Source: Comamonadaceae bacterium
Lineage (GTDB): Bacteria; Pseudomonadota; Gammaproteobacteria; Burkholderiales; Burkholderiaceae_C
Assembly (NCBI GenBank): GCA_947476285.1
Contig: CANJPU010000033.1
Location: 1 to 51,507, forward strand
Direction of reading: 5' to 3'
Length of the DNA stretch: 51,507 nt
A model generated the notes under the pieces. That model saw only the letters and a list, made by a program, of their open reading frames with translations, had not been told where the DNA came from and did not search any database. A program made the translations under genes and the position numbers. Positions 41,507 to 49,978 of the stretch are shown here, in pieces. Within the stretch, counting starts at the first letter, position 1. Each line of letters begins with the position of its first letter.

Positions 41507-42460
41507 ATGGAAACACCTGTGCAAATTGGGGACGCAGGTTTGTCCTTCGTCGGCACTGATCTTCACCGGCCAGAGTGCGTGCTGGCCACCGCATCGGGCA
41601 GGCTGTTTGTCTCCGACCGCCGCGGCGGCGTGACGGTGATAGAGCCTGATGGTCACCAGCACAGACTGGGCACCTCCAGCCTGATGCCCAACGGCATTGC
41701 GCTGCAACGCGACGGCAGCTTCCTGGTGGCCAACCTCTCGCCAGAAGGCGGCGTCTGGCGCATTGGCACCGACGGCACAGTGCTGCCCTGGCTCATGGAA
41801 GTGGACGGCGTGAAGCTGCCCGGCGTGAACTTCCTGCAGAGCGACGCCGAAGGCCGCACCTGGATCGGCGTGAGTGCCACGCACACCGGCGACCACTACC
41901 CCATCGACGACGCCACTGGCTACATCATTCTTCATCACCAGGGCGCCAGCCGTGTCATCGCCGATGGTCTGCGCTACACCAATGAATTCCGCATGAGCGC
42001 GGATGGCCGCTTCATGTATGTGGTGGAGACCTTCGGTCGCCGGCTATCGCGCTTTCGGATCGCATCCGATGGCCGCCTGATCGAGCGCGCCACGGTGGCC
42101 GAGTTCGACGCGGGCGACATCCCCGACGGCATGGCGCTTGATGTGGAAGGCGGCGCATGGGTGGTTTGCGTAGTCAGCAACCGCGTCTACCGCATCACCC
42201 CGGACGGCAAGCGCCACACGCTGATCGACGACTCCGACCCAGCGACCCTTGAACGGATCGAGGCCGCCTACGTCTCGCGCACCCTCACACGCCCCATGCT
42301 TTCCGCCGCCAGCGGCCGCCGGCTGAAGAACATCACCAGCATCGCGTTCGGTGGGCCTGACATGCGCACCGCGTGGATGGGCTGCCTGGGAGGCAACACA
42401 CTCACCCGCTTTCGCTCGCCCGTGGCGGGCCTCAAGCCCGCGCACTGGCACTGGGCCTGA
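41507..42460 (+). CDS. SMP-30/gluconolactonase/LRE-family lactone hydrolase
   Basis: A 317-residue six-bladed beta-propeller of the SMP-30 family. It shows 'RPECVLATASGRLFVSDRRGG', 'MPNGIALQRDGSFLVANLSPEG' and 'YTNEFRMSADGRFMYVVETFGRR', with acidic and Asn metal ligands. These calcium or zinc enzymes hydrolyse lactones. In this island it is a natural candidate to open a BVMO-derived lactone. It begins 14 bases after the Bug 3 stop, in the same operon. Confidence 0.88.
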   Translation: METPVQIGDAGLSFVGTDLHRPECVLATASGRLFVSDRRGGVTVIEPDGHQHRLGTSSLMPNGIALQRDGSFLVANLSPEGGVWRIGTDGTVLPWLMEVDGVKLPGVNFLQSDAEGRTWIGVSATHTGDHYPIDDATGYIILHHQGASRVIADGLRYTNEFRMSADGRFMYVVETFGRRLSRFRIASDGRLIERATVAEFDAGDIPDGMALDVEGGAWVVCVVSNRVYRITPDGKRHTLIDDSDPATLERIEAAYVSRTLTRPMLSAASGRRLKNITSIAFGGPDMRTAWMGCLGGNTLTRFRSPVAGLKPAHWHWA

Positions 42461-42501
42461 CGGCCTTGATCGCACGGAGGTCGGCGCAGGCCACCTCTTC
42501 C

Positions 42502-42602
42502 ATTGAGATTCGATTGAGATTCGATTGAAGAAAGCACTATGCGCCTCGAATCTTGTCTGATATACTTTTTCGATTGTTTGGATTATTGTTCGAGTTTTCG
42601 AA
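42502..42602 (+). promoter_or_regulatory. Operator-rich promoter of the thiolase operon
   Basis: The 225-base gap before the first thiolase-like gene holds 11-bp tandem repeats (unit ATTGAGATTCG, 42502-42528), a TATACT -10-like element (42561-42566), three TTCGATTG half-sites (42509, 42520, 42569) and the dyad TTCG-AGTTTT-CGAA (42589-42602). This suggests a separately controlled promoter responding to the same factor as the other island promoters. Confidence 0.5.
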
Positions 42603-42685
42603 TTTGATCCGAACAAGAAGTCTTCCAGGTTCCGACAACGGCGATGCGCGGGCAGCGTGCATCGCCCACTTTTGCAAGGACGAAT

Positions 42686-43861
42686 ATGGGCAATCAAATC
42701 AAGGTGGGAGTCATCGGCAGCGCCGTGCTGGCGCCCCGCCACCCAAAGAACATGTCGCTCGAGGAATCGATGCATGCGGTCACGCATGCGGCGCTTCGCG
42801 ACGCCGGCATCGGGATCGAGGACATTGACGGCATCGTCGTGGCATCGTGCGACCAGCTCGATGGTCGCGCCATCGCCATCATGATGGCGTCTGGCTCGGT
42901 CGGCGGGGTGGGTCGAGACCTGCTGTCCACGCCGTCGAGCGCCGAACATGCCTTCGTACTGGGCGCACTGCGCGTGCGCTCTGGGATGTACCGCACTCAG
43001 CTGGTGGTCTCCTGGAACGCCATGGAAACCGACGACATCATCGACACCCAGCGCCTGGGCACCGATCCCTACTTCCACCGCGCGCTTCCGCTCGACGACC
43101 TGTCGTCGCACGCCTTGCAGGCCAATGCGCTGGAGGCGAAGGTTCCCGGTCTGCGCGAAGCCGCAGTGACGGTGACCGAGACCAACCGCCGTCATGGCTC
43201 CATGGCCTATCCCGATTACTCGCCTGCCCCGCGCGAGCGTGTGCAAATCGAGGGCGGAAAAATGCTCCGATGGCCGCTCACAGAAGGCATGGTGTCAGCA
43301 CCGGTTCTGGGGCTGGTTGCCATGGTGCTGGCCAGCGACGACTGGATCGCCGAGCACAAGGACAAGAACCTCAAGACCGCCTGGGTGCATGGCATGGGCT
43401 GGGCCACCGAGACTGGATTCCTGGGCGACCGCGACCTGTCCACCCTGCCCTCGCTAAGAGCTGCGACAGAGCAGGCCTACCGTGAATCGGGCACCGACCT
43501 GGCCAAGCCCGACTTCGATCTGGCCGAAGTGGCCGATGCCACTCCCTACCAGCAGTTGGTTGCCCTGGAAGGTCTGGGCCTGTGCCCACGCGAGCGCTGG
43601 ACGCAGGCCACCGCCAGCGGCCAGTTCTCCAAGGAAGGCGAAACACCCGTGAACCTGTCGGGCGGTGCGCTCTCGTTCAACCCGGTCTTTTGCTCCGGTC
43701 TGATGCGCATTGCCGAGGCCGCCAACCAGACGCGCGGCTGCGCTGGGGCGCACCAGAGAGCAGTTGTTCGCAAGGCCGTGGCGCATGGAGCGAGCGGCTT
43801 CGCAATGCAGTACAACACCGTGGTCGTATTCGGCCGCGAACCCATGGAGACCGCGCAATGA
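42686..43861 (+). CDS. Thiolase-like protein A (non-canonical)
   Basis: A 391-residue thiolase-fold protein of the lipid-transfer type. The start at ATG 42686 has AAGGACG upstream. The block that normally holds the nucleophile Cys reads 'LLSTPSSAEHAFVLGALRV', without Cys, and the C-terminal block 'ETPVNLSGGALSFNPVFCSG' lacks the GHP His. It is therefore unlikely to be a normal thiolase alone. It overlaps thiolase-like B (ATGA), and a DUF35-like gene follows, so a three-part complex is likely, possibly an aldolase. Confidence 0.82.
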   Translation: MGNQIKVGVIGSAVLAPRHPKNMSLEESMHAVTHAALRDAGIGIEDIDGIVVASCDQLDGRAIAIMMASGSVGGVGRDLLSTPSSAEHAFVLGALRVRSGMYRTQLVVSWNAMETDDIIDTQRLGTDPYFHRALPLDDLSSHALQANALEAKVPGLREAAVTVTETNRRHGSMAYPDYSPAPRERVQIEGGKMLRWPLTEGMVSAPVLGLVAMVLASDDWIAEHKDKNLKTAWVHGMGWATETGFLGDRDLSTLPSLRAATEQAYRESGTDLAKPDFDLAEVADATPYQQLVALEGLGLCPRERWTQATASGQFSKEGETPVNLSGGALSFNPVFCSGLMRIAEAANQTRGCAGAHQRAVVRKAVAHGASGFAMQYNTVVVFGREPMETAQ

Positions 43862-45039
43862 AAAAGATACCCCGCGTCGGCATCATCGGAATCGGCCAGT
43901 CTAATTTCACCGCCCGCCGGCCCGACGCCAACTATCCAGAGCTCGTCCGTGAGGCCGTCAGGCTCGCCATGGCCGATGCCAAGAGAGAACTCAGCGACAT
44001 CGAAGCCGTTGTCTATTCGCTCGCTCCTGATGCCCTGCTGGGCATCGGCAATGCCGAACGCCTTGGCGTGGACGCCGTGGGCGCGCGCAGCAAACGCTTC
44101 ATGCGTATCAACACCGGCGGGGCCACTGGCCTTTCCGCGCTGGCAGCCGCGCATTCCCACATTCTGGCCGGCGCATGCGACCTGGTGCTGGTGGCCGGTG
44201 CCGACAAGGTGGGCGAATGCGGCGATTCCCAGACCATTCTGAACAAGATCTGGGACCCGACCTACGAGCGCTCACTGCCTCTGGGCACTATCACCATGCT
44301 GGCCATGTCGGGCATCCGCTACATGCACAAGTACGGCATGACGCAGGAAGACATGGCGCGCGTGGTGGTAAAGAACCGCGAACACGCCGCGCTCAATCCG
44401 CATGCGCACCTGCGTGAGCGCACCACGATCGAGGAGGTGATGAACTCACGCATGATCTCCTGGCCAATCAAGCTGTTCGATGCCTGCCCTCAGTCCAGTG
44501 GCGGCTGCGCGATGGTGCTCGCCTCCGAAGACTACATCCGCCGCAACCAGCTCGAAGCAGTGTGGATCACCGGCGTGGCGCACAGCTCGGAGAGCTATTT
44601 CATCGGCGACCGCATGGGCAACAAATTTACCGCTGACCATGCCGACGCACAGGCGCTGGGCGAAGCCATCCACCGCGCCTACAAGATGTCTGGCATCACC
44701 GATCCGGTCAAGCAGATCGATGCTGCCGAACTCTACGCCCCCTTTAGCAACACTGAATTCCACTCGATCGAGGCAGCCGGTCTCGCGCCCCTGGGCCAGT
44801 CTCCCGCCATGCTGCGCGAAGGCTATTTCAAGCTGGGCGGCCAAAATCCGGTGAACGCGTCGGGCGGCGTGCTGTGTGCCAACGCGATCGCCATCACCGC
44901 AATGGTCCGAGTGGCCGAAGCCGCCCTGCAGGTCTGGGGCCGCGCGGGCGATCACCAGGTCAAAGGGGCCAAACGCGCGGTTGCCTCTGGCAACGGCGGC
45001 GACCACCAACTCTTCGGCGCCATGGTCGTCGAGGCTTGA
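43858..45039 (+). CDS. Thiolase-like protein B (non-canonical)
   Basis: A 393-residue thiolase-fold protein. The nucleophile block is 'INTGGATGLSALAAAHSHIL', with Gly/Ala where Cys is expected; the C-terminal block is 'GGQNPVNASGGVLCANAIAI'. Its start ATG 43858 overlaps the stop of thiolase-like A, which fixes it and implies equal synthesis of the two. By analogy with two-thiolase/DUF35 operons the products form one complex acting on a CoA ester. Confidence 0.85.
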   Translation: MKKIPRVGIIGIGQSNFTARRPDANYPELVREAVRLAMADAKRELSDIEAVVYSLAPDALLGIGNAERLGVDAVGARSKRFMRINTGGATGLSALAAAHSHILAGACDLVLVAGADKVGECGDSQTILNKIWDPTYERSLPLGTITMLAMSGIRYMHKYGMTQEDMARVVVKNREHAALNPHAHLRERTTIEEVMNSRMISWPIKLFDACPQSSGGCAMVLASEDYIRRNQLEAVWITGVAHSSESYFIGDRMGNKFTADHADAQALGEAIHRAYKMSGITDPVKQIDAAELYAPFSNTEFHSIEAAGLAPLGQSPAMLREGYFKLGGQNPVNASGGVLCANAIAITAMVRVAEAALQVWGRAGDHQVKGAKRAVASGNGGDHQLFGAMVVEA

Positions 45040-45071
45040 ACAAGACTTTCACCGGAACAAAGGAAATCAAA

Positions 45072-45527
45072 ATGGAACTGATGACACGCACCGAACAGTG
45101 GAACATCACTTATAAGCACGCTCTGGGCGAGACCGCCAGCTGGTTCTTCGAGCAGATTCGCGACAACAAGAAGATCTATGGCCGCCGCGACCCGAAATCG
45201 GACCGCGTACTGGTGCCGCCGCGAGCTTTCTCCGACGAGACGTTGGAGCCCACCAAAGAGTGGGTGGAAGTCGGCCCCGAAGGCGTGATCGAATGCTTCA
45301 CCATCGTCTACGCCGCATTCAAGGACCTGCCTGATCCACCGTACGCCTTCGGCTACGTGCACCTCAAAGGCGCGGATACTGCCATTGGCGGCTACTTCAA
45401 GGGCCTTGACCTGAGCGACGGTGCTGCGGCAGCGGCCAAGCTCGCCGTGGGCACCAAGGTCATCACCCGCTTCGCCGAGAAGCGCACCGGCGACGTGCTG
45501 GACTTCTGGTTCGAACTGGCCAACTAG
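45072..45527 (+). CDS. DUF35 OB-fold protein with a cysteine-free zinc-ribbon region
   Basis: A 151-residue DUF35 family protein. The helix and ribbon region reads 'YGRRDPKSDRVLVPPRAFSD', where family members have Cys-x2-Cys and a second Cys pair around the conserved 'VxVPPR'; all four ligands are replaced (Asp, Ser, Ser and another residue). The OB-fold that follows ('ECFTIVYAAF', 'FGYVHLKGADTAIGGYF') is intact. It follows thiolase-like B by 32 bases with an AAAGGAAATCAAA site. It probably serves as partner subunit without zinc. Compare the intact DUF35 at 16327-16749. Confidence 0.85.
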   Translation: MELMTRTEQWNITYKHALGETASWFFEQIRDNKKIYGRRDPKSDRVLVPPRAFSDETLEPTKEWVEVGPEGVIECFTIVYAAFKDLPDPPYAFGYVHLKGADTAIGGYFKGLDLSDGAAAAAKLAVGTKVITRFAEKRTGDVLDFWFELAN

Positions 45528-45627
45528 AAACAGCCAGCCCCCTGCAGCCCCTCGGCGTCGCGGCATACCATGTGCCCTGACGCCGATGGTCCGTTCACAG
45601 TCAGTCAACATAGTGGAGAAGTGCAAC

Positions 45628-46629
45628 ATGTCCTCGACAAGCCCCAGCCTTTTGAATCGTCGCCAGCTCATTCAGAGTGCAGCGGCAGCCGCATCCGGCA
45701 TCGCGCTGGGCTCAGGCCCGGCATTCGCACAAAGCTCCGATGCCCCGATGAGGCTCGCAGTTGGCTTTCCCCCGGGCGGTGCGGGCGACCTCTTCGCGCG
45801 CATTCTGGCCGATGGTCTGCGCGAAGAGCTGGGCGGGCGGACGGTGTTGGTCGAGAACAAGCCCGGCGGCGGTGGCCTGACCGTGGCCACTGGGTTCTTG
45901 CGCGCGCCCAAGGATGGCACGCAGTTGATGGTGGCCACAGGCTCCACCGCCATATCCGCACCCATCTCGCGCGCCAAGCCGCCCTACAACGCCGTCGAAG
46001 ATTTCCAGTGGATCGCACTGCTGTCGAACGCGCCATTCGTGATTGCCGTCAACCCGGCGTTGCCGGTCACTGACCTCAAAGGCCTGGTCGCGTACTGCAA
46101 GGCGCGGCCGCACAATTTGTCCTACGGGCATGCTGGCCTGGGCACCACGGTGCACCTGGCGGCCGAGCTGTTCAAAGACCGCGCGGGCATCGATGTGGTG
46201 GACATCGCCTACGCGGGCAGTGGCCCGGCCATCACCGACACCATTGCCGGCAATGTGCAGTTCATCGTCGAGACCTCCGGCACACTGCTGCCACACCACA
46301 AGTCAGGCAAGCTGCGCATCATCAGCGCCATGGCGGAGGCACGTGAGAAGATCGCGCCAGAGATCCCTACCTCTCGCGAAGAAGGCTATGACCTCATCGC
46401 CGGCACCTGCAATCTGCTGGCCGCCCCCCTTGGTACGCCGCGCGAAATCGTTGAGCCAATCGCCCGCGCTGTCAATCGCGTGATGCTGCGGCCAGCCATT
46501 CAGGAGCGCCTGGCCGTGCTGGGTATCGTGCCCATCACCAACTCCAATCCGGCGCAAGCGCGTGCGTTCGTCACCAGTGAAGTGGCCCGCTGGTCCGCCG
46601 TTGTCAAGAAGCTGGGAATCGCACTTTAA
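45628..46629 (+). CDS. Bug/TctC-family periplasmic binding protein 4
   Basis: A 333-residue receptor. The N-terminus 'NRRQLIQSAAAAASGIALG' contains a twin-Arg-like NRRQ-L and ends 'PAFAQSS', so export may use Tat or Sec. Family signatures are 'VGFPPGGAGDLFARILADGL' and 'VENKPGGGGLTVATG'. It sits between the DUF35-like gene and the ADP-forming synthetase gene, whose ATG shares a base with its stop (TAATG). No membrane subunits nearby. Confidence 0.88.
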   Translation: MSSTSPSLLNRRQLIQSAAAAASGIALGSGPAFAQSSDAPMRLAVGFPPGGAGDLFARILADGLREELGGRTVLVENKPGGGGLTVATGFLRAPKDGTQLMVATGSTAISAPISRAKPPYNAVEDFQWIALLSNAPFVIAVNPALPVTDLKGLVAYCKARPHNLSYGHAGLGTTVHLAAELFKDRAGIDVVDIAYAGSGPAITDTIAGNVQFIVETSGTLLPHHKSGKLRIISAMAEAREKIAPEIPTSREEGYDLIAGTCNLLAAPLGTPREIVEPIARAVNRVMLRPAIQERLAVLGIVPITNSNPAQARAFVTSEVARWSAVVKKLGIAL

Positions 46630-48812
46630 TGGGTGCTGGTCCCATCAGTCAGACCCGTCAGACCGGTCAGGCCGAACCATCAGAGCAGGCCGAATTGTCG
46701 GCCGTGCATGCTCTCCTCAACCCCGGTAGCATCGCACTCATAGGCGCCTCCGACAAGTCGCGATGGTCGGGCAATGTCTTTGGCAATTTGCAAGGCGGGG
46801 GCTTTCCCGGCCAACTGCACATGGTCAATCCGCGCGGTGCCATGGCCCATGGCCAGCAATGCGCCAAGACCTGCACGCAAGTGGGCGCACCGATTGACCT
46901 GGGCCTGATCATGGCGCCGGGCGGCGCGGTGGCCGATGCGGTGGCTGACTTGGCCGCTGCCGGCGGGCGATCGGCCGTCATCCTGACCGCCGGCTTCGCT
47001 GAGACAGGAGGCGAAGGCTGCGCCTTGCAAGAGAGCGTGCGCGCTGTCGCAGCCGCCCACGGCGTGCGCTTGCTCGGGCCAAATTGCCTGGGCTATGTCA
47101 ATTTCACCAACCGCTCCTATGTATGGACCTCGCCCGTCAAGGCGCCGTCGCGCGACCACGGCGTGGCCATCGTGTCGCAAAGCGGTGCCACCGCACAGTT
47201 TCTCTCCTACCTTGCCTGGGCACAGGACGTGGGCCTGTCCCACCTGATCTCCACCGGCAATGAGGCCGACCTGGACAGCACCAGTTTTGTGGACTACTTG
47301 CTGGACGTGCCCCAGGCCCGCGCCATCGCGCTCTTCGCCGAAACATTCCGCAACCCGGCGCGCTTCCTGCGCGTGGCCGAGCGTGCGCTTCGCATTGGCA
47401 AGCCCCTGGTCGTGCTCAAGATGGGCGCCAGCGAGGTCACCGCAAAATCAGCGATGGCACACACAGGCTCACTGGTGGGCGACGACCGCGTGTTCGACGG
47501 CATCTGCGAGCAATACGGCATCATCCGCGCGCGTTCGATGGAAGAGCTGCTGGCCACCGCCGATGTGCTCTCGCGCACCGGCGTGCTGCGCCCAGGTGGC
47601 TTGGGCGTGGCTACCAACTCTGGCGGCATCGGCGAGATCGCCGCCGACACCGCGCACCTGCGCGGCATCTTCGTGCCGCCGCTGGAAGGCGAAGCACTGG
47701 AGGCCATGCGCCTGACAATTCCGGACACAGCCACACCACACAACCCGATTGACCTGACCGGCTCGGTCACCCCAGAGCAATGCGAAGGCGCAGTGCTGGC
47801 CCTGGCCAAGATGCCCGATTGCGCCGTGGTGCTGTGCCCCTGGTACGACATACCCAACGCACCCGATGAAATGAGCGAGCGGCTCACCGCCTTGCACCAC
47901 CACCTGGCCGCCGGCATGGCTGCCATACCCGTACCCGGCATGCTGGTGAGCTACACCAGCACTGTGGTCAACGAGATGGCGCGGGGCATTGTGCGAGAGA
48001 CCGGCGCCAACTATCTGGCCTGCGGCCTCGATCGCGCAGTGGCCGCAATTGCCGGCGCTTTCAAATGGTCCGAGCGCTACCGCGCACAGTTGGAAGTGAA
48101 GGCGTCACCCACAGTGCAATTCAGCGTGACCACCGAACGCCCGCGTTCAGAACGCGATGCTCTGGACTACCTGGCCCGCCACGGCGTACCCGTCGTTCCC
48201 GCTTCTGTCGTCACCAATGCAGATCAGGCCGTGGACGCAGCGCGCGCACTGGCCTGCCCGGTCGTCATCAAGGTGGCTTCGCCGGACATCGCGCACAAGA
48301 GCGACATCGGCGGCGTGCTCCTCAATCTGCAAGGCGATGAGGCCGTACGCGCGGGCTTCAAGCAGGTTATGGATGCCGCCCGCGAGCGCTGCCCCACCGC
48401 ACGCCTGGACGGGGCCATCGTCGCGCCCATGCGCGGGCGCGGCATCGAATTGTTCGTCGGCTTCTCGCGCGACCCACAGTGGGGCCCCATCCTCGCGGTG
48501 GGCCTGGGCGGGGTTTGGGTGGAAGTGCTGCAAGATGTGGCGCTGCGACCGCTGCCGGTGAGCGCAGCCGAGGTCAAGCACATGCTGGGCGGCCTGCGTG
48601 GCGCCAAGCTGCTGGCCGGCCAGCGCGGTGTGCCTGCGGCCGACATGGATGCGGTGGCTTGCGTCATCGCCAACATCGGCGATGCCATACTCTCGCTAGG
48701 CCCTGATCTGGCCGAACTCGACGTCAACCCGCTGTGGGTCTGCGGCAGTCAGATTGAAGCGCTTGACGCGCTCTTTGTCTGGCAGGGCGATGCACCTTCG
48801 CCCACACACTGA
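46629..48812 (+). CDS. ADP-forming acyl-CoA synthetase (fused alpha/beta)
   Basis: A 727-residue fused NDP-forming acyl-CoA synthetase. It has an N-terminal CoA-binding domain ('IALIGASDKSRWSGNVFGNL'), a succinyl-CoA ligase-like domain with 'GVAIVSQSGATAQ' and 'AHTGSLVGDD' (the phospho-His region), and a C-terminal ATP-grasp domain with 'VVIKVASPDIAHKSDIGGV' and 'LAVGLGGVWVEVLQDV'. It makes or cleaves an acyl-CoA with ADP/ATP. With two AMP-forming ligases in the island it is a third activation or energy-recovery step. Overlaps the Bug 4 stop by one base. Confidence 0.9.
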   Translation: MGAGPISQTRQTGQAEPSEQAELSAVHALLNPGSIALIGASDKSRWSGNVFGNLQGGGFPGQLHMVNPRGAMAHGQQCAKTCTQVGAPIDLGLIMAPGGAVADAVADLAAAGGRSAVILTAGFAETGGEGCALQESVRAVAAAHGVRLLGPNCLGYVNFTNRSYVWTSPVKAPSRDHGVAIVSQSGATAQFLSYLAWAQDVGLSHLISTGNEADLDSTSFVDYLLDVPQARAIALFAETFRNPARFLRVAERALRIGKPLVVLKMGASEVTAKSAMAHTGSLVGDDRVFDGICEQYGIIRARSMEELLATADVLSRTGVLRPGGLGVATNSGGIGEIAADTAHLRGIFVPPLEGEALEAMRLTIPDTATPHNPIDLTGSVTPEQCEGAVLALAKMPDCAVVLCPWYDIPNAPDEMSERLTALHHHLAAGMAAIPVPGMLVSYTSTVVNEMARGIVRETGANYLACGLDRAVAAIAGAFKWSERYRAQLEVKASPTVQFSVTTERPRSERDALDYLARHGVPVVPASVVTNADQAVDAARALACPVVIKVASPDIAHKSDIGGVLLNLQGDEAVRAGFKQVMDAARERCPTARLDGAIVAPMRGRGIELFVGFSRDPQWGPILAVGLGGVWVEVLQDVALRPLPVSAAEVKHMLGGLRGAKLLAGQRGVPAADMDAVACVIANIGDAILSLGPDLAELDVNPLWVCGSQIEALDALFVWQGDAPSPTH

Positions 48813-48834
48813 AACCCGAACCAAGGAACCTGCT

Positions 48835-49959
48835 ATGCGCACCCCTCTCTGTGAAAAGCTCGGCTGCGAACTACCCATCTTCGCTTTCTCCCACTGCCGT
48901 GATGTGGTGGTGGAGGTCACCAAAGCAGGCGGCTTTGGTGTGCTGGGCGCGTCCACCTTTTCGCCAGAGCAGCTTGAGGCCGAGCTGCGCTGGATCGACC
49001 AGCACGTGGAAGGCAAGCCGTACGGCGTGGATGTGATCATCCCCACCGCCTACGACAAGGAAGCCGAAACCACCACCGAAGATCTCGACTCGCTGATTCC
49101 CAAGGAACACCGCGAGTTCATGGACAACTTCCTGGAGAAGGAAGGCGTGCCGCCGCTGCCCGATGGCGAGCGCGAGCGCATTCACCGCGAGATCATCGAA
49201 GGGCGCGGCAACATGACGCCCGACGGCGCGCGGCGGCTGCTGGCCGTGACGCTTGCCCACCCCCAGGTCAAGATGGTGGTGAGCGCGCTGGGCTCGCCAC
49301 CGCCTGATGTGATGGCGCAATTGCGCGAGCACAAGGTCGTGATAGGCGCCATGTGCGGCAAGGCCGAGCATGCGGCCCGCCACATGAAGGCCGGCGTTGA
49401 CGTGATCGTGGCGCAAGGCACCGAAGCAGGCGGACACACCGGCGAGATTGCCACCATGGTGCTGGTGCCGCAGGTGGTGCAGGCTTGTGGTGACGGCGTG
49501 GCCGTGCTGGCCGCCGGCGGCATCGCCCATGGCAGCCAGATTGCCGCGTCGCTGGCGCTGGGCGCGCAAGGCGTGTGGTGCGGCACCGTGTGGCTGGGCA
49601 CGCGCGAGAGCGAGCTCGACGCCTTCGAGAAAGAAGTGCTGTTCGCCACCCGCACCGAAGACGCGGTGCGCCGCAAGGCCCGCACTGGCAAGACAGTGCG
49701 CATGATCAAGAGCCGCTTGTCCGAGGCCTGGGAACAGCCCGGCGCACCCAAGTACCTGCCCACGCCGCTGCAGGGCATTCTGTACAACGAGGCGCATGCG
49801 CGCGTGGTGCGCGCCAAGCGCAAAGACCTCTACTCCTTCCCGGCCGGGCAAGTGGTAGGCATGATCAAAGAGGAAACCTCCGTGCGCGATGTGATGTACC
49901 GCATGCAGATGGAATACCTCGAAGCCATTGAACGACTCAACAAACTCACACCCACCTGA
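48835..49959 (+). CDS. NAD(P)H-dependent flavin oxidoreductase, nitronate monooxygenase-like
   Basis: A 374-residue FMN TIM-barrel protein of the nitronate monooxygenase/2-nitropropane dioxygenase family. It shows 'VIVAQGTEAGGHTGEIATM' with the active-site His, and 'VLAAGGIAHGSQIAASLALG' for phosphate binding. The length and internal insert fit the variant found in fatty-acid-like catabolic operons, where members may act as enoyl-CoA or quinone reductases. The start is ATG 48835 after CCAAGGAACCTGCT. Its substrate is unknown. Confidence 0.87.
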   Translation: MRTPLCEKLGCELPIFAFSHCRDVVVEVTKAGGFGVLGASTFSPEQLEAELRWIDQHVEGKPYGVDVIIPTAYDKEAETTTEDLDSLIPKEHREFMDNFLEKEGVPPLPDGERERIHREIIEGRGNMTPDGARRLLAVTLAHPQVKMVVSALGSPPPDVMAQLREHKVVIGAMCGKAEHAARHMKAGVDVIVAQGTEAGGHTGEIATMVLVPQVVQACGDGVAVLAAGGIAHGSQIAASLALGAQGVWCGTVWLGTRESELDAFEKEVLFATRTEDAVRRKARTGKTVRMIKSRLSEAWEQPGAPKYLPTPLQGILYNEAHARVVRAKRKDLYSFPAGQVVGMIKEETSVRDVMYRMQMEYLEAIERLNKLTPT

Positions 49960-49978
49960 ACCCGAAGGAGCAAGCAAC

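Noticed and set aside
42502..42528. Tandem ATTGAGATTCG repeats considered as plasmid-type iterons.
   Set aside because: Only two and a half units, no replication gene nearby, and the position fits a promoter of the thiolase operon.
13334..46629. A tripartite tricarboxylate transporter operon.
   Set aside because: Only TctC-type receptors are present; no TctA or TctB membrane genes occur in the window.
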